Below, in pieces: positions 61,288 through 64,000 of a stretch of 64,000 nucleotides of DNA; position 1 is the stretch's first letter; each line of letters begins with the position of its first letter. Made by a program: the position numbers and the translations under genes. A model generated the notes under the pieces. That model searched no databases and was not told where the DNA came from. It saw only the letters and a program-made list of their open reading frames with translations. The stretch is from Luteibacter aegosomaticola (GTDB taxonomy: Bacteria > Pseudomonadota > Gammaproteobacteria > Xanthomonadales > Rhodanobacteraceae), in NCBI RefSeq assembly GCF_023078475.1, contig NZ_CP095741.1, positions 4,810,001 to 4,874,000 on the forward strand. The letters are read 5' to 3'.

Positions 61288-61638
61288 TTACAGCAGGCGA
61301 ATCCCGAACGGCTTCACGGCCAGCGCGAACGCGCCGAAGCAGACAATGGTCAGCAAGGCGCTGATGGCCATGGCGGGCCAGAATCCCCAGCGATGCAGCA
61401 GCCAGGGGAACGCCAGGAACATCGGCAGGGTCGGCACCACGTACCAGAACGTGTACCAGGCGTGGTTGGCGATCTTTTCCGTGGGCTGCTTTTCGATGTA
61501 CAGCCACGTGAGCGCCAGCAAGGTCACCAGCGGGAGCGATGCCAGCAATGCGCCGAGGCGGTCGCTTCGCTTGGCCAACTCCGAAACGGCCACGACCACG
61601 GCGGCGGTGATCAGGTACTTGGTGATGATCCAGGGCAT
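61288..61638 (-). CDS. DUF3147 family membrane protein
   Basis: 116 residues with four membrane segments (IITKYLITAAVVVAVSELAKRSDRLGALLASLPL, shown in part; AMAISALLTIVCFGAFAL). The family occurs next to DMT-type transporters and has no known function. The gene begins 3 bp after the stop of the preceding DMT gene on the same strand, so the three genes are one transcript. Confidence 0.88.
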   Translation of the reverse strand: MPWIITKYLITAAVVVAVSELAKRSDRLGALLASLPLVTLLALTWLYIEKQPTEKIANHAWYTFWYVVPTLPMFLAFPWLLHRWGFWPAMAISALLTIVCFGAFALAVKPFGIRLL

Positions 61639-61641
61639 GGG

Positions 61642-62121
61642 CTAATGGCTGTTCGCTTTGGACGAAGATGCAGGAGCGCGATCGCTGCTGGTGTAGATGA
61701 ACCACAAGGCGATCAGTAGAAGGACCGCGGCGGCGACACGGTTCATCGAGAGCGGAATGGCGGTATTACCGAGCCAGCCGAGCGTATCAATGATGATGGA
61801 CATCGCCAATTGGCCGAGGATCACCGCCACCGTGGCGATCGACGCACCGATGCGCTGCACGGCGAAGCCCATGGTCAGCACGTAGATCAGGCCGAGAAAT
61901 GAGCCGGTGAGCTGCCATTTCGGGACGTCGAGCAGGCTGACCGCGTGCGGGGGCTCGATGAAGATCACCAGGACCCCACTCACGAGCGTACCGACGAGGA
62001 AGGTGATGAAGGTGGCCCGGAGGGCGCCTTGCGTCGCCGCGAGCCGGCCATTGACGGCCGCCTGCACGCTAAGAAATGCACCGCCGAGGACGGCAAGAAT
62101 CACCATGACTATCGTGAGCAT
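61642..62121 (-). CDS. DMT superfamily half-size transporter (YdcZ/DUF606), copy 1
   Basis: 159 residues with five membrane segments. GAFLSVQAAVNGRLA and IDTLGWLGNTAIPLSMNRVAAAVLLL are typical of DUF606 proteins. Such half-size proteins usually act as heterodimers with an adjacent paralogue, as found here: its ATG shares a base with the stop of copy 2. Substrate unknown. Confidence 0.9.
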   Translation of the reverse strand: MLTIVMVILAVLGGAFLSVQAAVNGRLAATQGALRATFITFLVGTLVSGVLVIFIEPPHAVSLLDVPKWQLTGSFLGLIYVLTMGFAVQRIGASIATVAVILGQLAMSIIIDTLGWLGNTAIPLSMNRVAAAVLLLIALWFIYTSSDRAPASSSKANSH

Positions 62122-62558
62122 CAGTGGCCACCTGCGATCAGGACGAGGGAAGCGGCCACGCAGGCCAGGGCGATGACGCGACGACGGTTCACCGGGCGCC
62201 GTTCAGCGCCGAACCAGCCGTAGTGATCGATCAGGAGGCTCTTCGCCACCTGCCCCGCGAGTACGCCGGTCATCAGGAGGGTGATGCCGATGATGGGCGT
62301 GGCGATCGTCAGGATGATCACGTAGGCCGGGCCCCAGACACCGCCGGTGAGCTGCCAGCCGGGTGCCGAGAGGAACGGGGTTGGGTTGCGCGGGCCCCAG
62401 AACAGGACCAGCAGATAGGTAAGGGCCGCTTCGATACCGAAGAGCGACAGGCTGGCCCAGTAATGGCCGACCTGCTCACCCAGTGGGCCAAGGATGCCAG
62501 CCTCCACGGACAGGCCCATGCCGGCCAGGATGACCAGCAGGATAGAGAGCAATTTCAC
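62121..62558 (-). CDS. DMT superfamily half-size transporter (YdcZ/DUF606), copy 2
   Basis: 145 residues with four to five membrane segments; SVEAGILGPLGEQVGHYWASL and LIDHYGWFGAERRPVNRRRVIALACV match the DUF606 pattern. It is first in the cluster and divergent from a LysR gene, which probably regulates the set. Confidence 0.9.
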   Translation of the reverse strand: MKLLSILLVILAGMGLSVEAGILGPLGEQVGHYWASLSLFGIEAALTYLLVLFWGPRNPTPFLSAPGWQLTGGVWGPAYVIILTIATPIIGITLLMTGVLAGQVAKSLLIDHYGWFGAERRPVNRRRVIALACVAASLVLIAGGH

Positions 62559-62641
62559 GACAGGATCCGCCTAAGGGCATTGGAAAGGACGGGAGACTAC
62601 GCGCGGACCCTTGTTCGAAAAACGGAAAAGACCGCACAATT

Positions 62642-62662
62642 CCTGTGCAGGATTTGCACAGG
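62642..62662. promoter_or_regulatory. Candidate LysR operator
   Basis: CCTGTGCA-GGATT-TGCACAGG, 8-base perfect arms, in the divergent gap between the DMT cluster and the LysR start at 62671. The site is only 8 bp before the regulator's GTG, so it may block its own translation start region too. Confidence 0.6.
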
Positions 62663-62670
62663 GCTAGCCG

Positions 62671-63594
62671 GTGTCGTTGAATCTCCGCTCGATCCAGCTC
62701 TATCTCGACGTGCTCGACCTCGGCAATTTCTCCGAGGTGGCGCGGCGCGAGGGCATGTCGCCATCGTCGGTGTCGCGGATCATCCATCAGCTGGAGACGG
62801 AGCTCGGTACGCAGCTCCTTTACCGGAATACCCGGGCCATCATTCCGACCGAAGCGGGCCGCCACTACGGCGAGAGTTTCCGCCGGGTGGTCGCCGAGCT
62901 CGATGAATCGCGCCAGCAGTTGAGGGATCGCGAGGACGTGCCCGGCGGGCTCGTGCGCATCAATGCACCGGTGGTCTTCGGCCAGAAACACATCGCACCG
63001 TGGCTTTCGGAGCTGTTCGCGCGCTATCCGCAGTTACAGGTCGACCTGGTCCAGACCGACGACTTCATCGATCCGCTGACGGATGCCGCGGACATTCTTT
63101 TCCGCATCGGACCGCTTGCAGACTCGGGCTTTCACGCACGCATCGTCGACCGCCCTGCGTACCACCTGGTCGCGACGCAGGGGTACATCGACCGTTTCGG
63201 TGCGCCCGCGTCGCCGCGCGATCTTCTGCAACACAACTGCCTGGTCTACAAGGGCGTCATTGGCGCGCAGAAGGCCTGGTTCCGCCGGCCCGGCGGTAAG
63301 GCGGAGATGCTGTCGCTCAGTGGTTCGCTGACCTCGAACAATGCCGAAACACTATTGAATGCGGCTCTCGGCGGCGCGGGCATCATCATGATGCCCGACT
63401 GGCAGGTGGGCGAACTGCTGCGGCAGGGCCGCTTCGTCAAACTGCTTCCCGACTACCTGCTATCGCCCAGCCAGGACGAACAGGTGCTGGCCATGCTCTA
63501 TCCGCACTCGCGCTACCTGCCGCTCAACGTGCGAACGGTGCTCGATTTCTTCGTGGAGAAGTTCGGCGAGCCGCCGTACTGGAAGTACGCCTAA
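62671..63594 (+). CDS. LysR family transcriptional regulator
   Basis: 307 residues from GTG 62671. HTH: LDLGNFSEVARREGMSPSSVSRIIHQLE. The effector domain is of the CrgA/AaeR-like group (GLVRINAPVVFGQKHIAPWL). It is divergent from the DMT-DMT-DUF3147 cluster with a palindrome between them, so it very likely controls that cluster. Confidence 0.92.
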   Translation: MSLNLRSIQLYLDVLDLGNFSEVARREGMSPSSVSRIIHQLETELGTQLLYRNTRAIIPTEAGRHYGESFRRVVAELDESRQQLRDREDVPGGLVRINAPVVFGQKHIAPWLSELFARYPQLQVDLVQTDDFIDPLTDAADILFRIGPLADSGFHARIVDRPAYHLVATQGYIDRFGAPASPRDLLQHNCLVYKGVIGAQKAWFRRPGGKAEMLSLSGSLTSNNAETLLNAALGGAGIIMMPDWQVGELLRQGRFVKLLPDYLLSPSQDEQVLAMLYPHSRYLPLNVRTVLDFFVEKFGEPPYWKYA

Positions 63595-63655
63595 GTTGTC
63601 CCGCTCGCCACAAATCTGGCGCCGCTGGCCCAGCTAGCGCCTACACTCGCCAGCC

Positions 63656-64000
63656 ATGAACCCGACCGACAAAGCCCCGGTGGCACCGTTTCGCGCTGGC
63701 ACGCTAGCCGCGCTGTGGGTCACGTTCTGGCTCCTGATGGTCTGCGCTTCCATGCAGGATGCCCTGCGCAACCCGCGGTTCGCCTGGTGGGAGCCGGGGC
63801 TTTGGGAGGGTAGCTCGGCGCTGGTAGCGTCGGGCTGGATGTGGCTGGCCGTGAGGGTTCGGGGACGTTACGCGCCCTTTCTAGACCAGCCGCTGGCGTG
63901 GTTCGGGCGCTACCTGCGTTGGTTTCCGCTTGTCGCCGTCACGTTCGTCGTAGCGGTCTACGCGATCCGCCTTGGCGTTTACGCGGCGGCCGGGCGGAAC
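63656..64000 (+). CDS. N-terminal part of a multi-pass membrane protein, cut by the window edge
   Basis: 115 codons from ATG 63656, open to the end of the window. Three membrane segments are visible (LAALWVTFWLLMVCASM, SALVASGWMWLAVRVRG, FPLVAVTFVVAVYAIRLGVYAA). This style is found at the N-terminus of LytS/LytTR-type sensor or regulator proteins in Xanthomonadales, but the output domain is outside. The assignment is a guess. Confidence 0.6.
   Translation, partial: MNPTDKAPVAPFRAGTLAALWVTFWLLMVCASMQDALRNPRFAWWEPGLWEGSSALVASGWMWLAVRVRGRYAPFLDQPLAWFGRYLRWFPLVAVTFVVAVYAIRLGVYAAAGRN

Noticed and set aside
1..64000. CRISPR arrays, tRNA or rRNA genes, complete insertion sequences, prophage genes
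   Set aside because: Looked for regular spaced repeats, cloverleaf-like sequences, transposase or phage structural motifs on both strands; none was seen.

Overview
The window is high-GC chromosomal DNA from a gammaproteobacterium. It most resembles the Xanthomonadales, family Rhodanobacteraceae (Luteibacter/Dyella-like). The grounds are gene order and gene style: a tyrS, M23 peptidase, anmK block; coaBC-dut-algC next to radC; divergent speA and speE; a long membrane-anchored phosphomannomutase; and GTAGGAGC-type REP elements. This placement is inferred from recognition of families and synteny, not from a database search. No rRNA, tRNA, CRISPR array, integrase or complete insertion sequence was seen.

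Layout. 1-6.9 kb: start of tyrS, a cell-wall endopeptidase, anmK, a ribbon-helix-helix protein, ampG, xthA, pyrE and a DUF4124 protein; several serve peptidoglycan turnover and recycling. 6.9-24.1 kb: housekeeping genes, namely algC, dut, coaBC, radC, argS, a SPOR protein, a beta-hydroxyacid dehydrogenase, speA, speE, an orphan ParA, a SixA-type phosphatase, a YceI protein and a phospholipase D lipoprotein. 24.1-34.8 kb: a TonB-type protein, a FadI-like thiolase, a PAS-GGDEF-EAL protein between REP elements, a GNAT enzyme, ntrB-ntrC, and an SDR with a divergent LysR regulator.

34.8-42.6 kb is the accessory region. It is visibly less GC-rich and carries a SIR2-HerA gene pair of the Nezha antiphage type, followed 15 bp later by a small KTSC-domain gene. 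Next come a DUF4760-like membrane protein, gene-poor spacers, a small secreted protein, a flavin reductase-like protein and a small gene family member with an in-frame stop behind a hairpin-rich leader. The tight SIR2-HerA-KTSC cluster is the best candidate here for a defence system with an undescribed third component.

42.6-64 kb: a NemR-like TetR regulator with matching operators before itself and before a DJ-1/Hsp31-type gene (carbonyl/electrophile stress); two MacB/FtsX-type permeases without an ATPase; a degraded alpha/beta-hydrolase remnant; a PhzF protein; a TetR/AhpD-like divergent pair; GST and LysR; a large S33-type hydrolase; a MocR regulator whose PLP lysine is replaced by arginine; and an EfeUOB iron uptake operon behind a Fur-box-like palindrome. 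In that operon the EfeO function seems divided between a cupredoxin protein with a decayed M75 domain and a separate intact M75 protein. The end holds an MFS exporter, two half-size DMT proteins with a divergent LysR regulator, and the start of a membrane protein cut by the window edge.

In the housekeeping part, an unannotated structured RNA on the minus strand is suggested between radC and argS by a strong intrinsic terminator that faces no gene.
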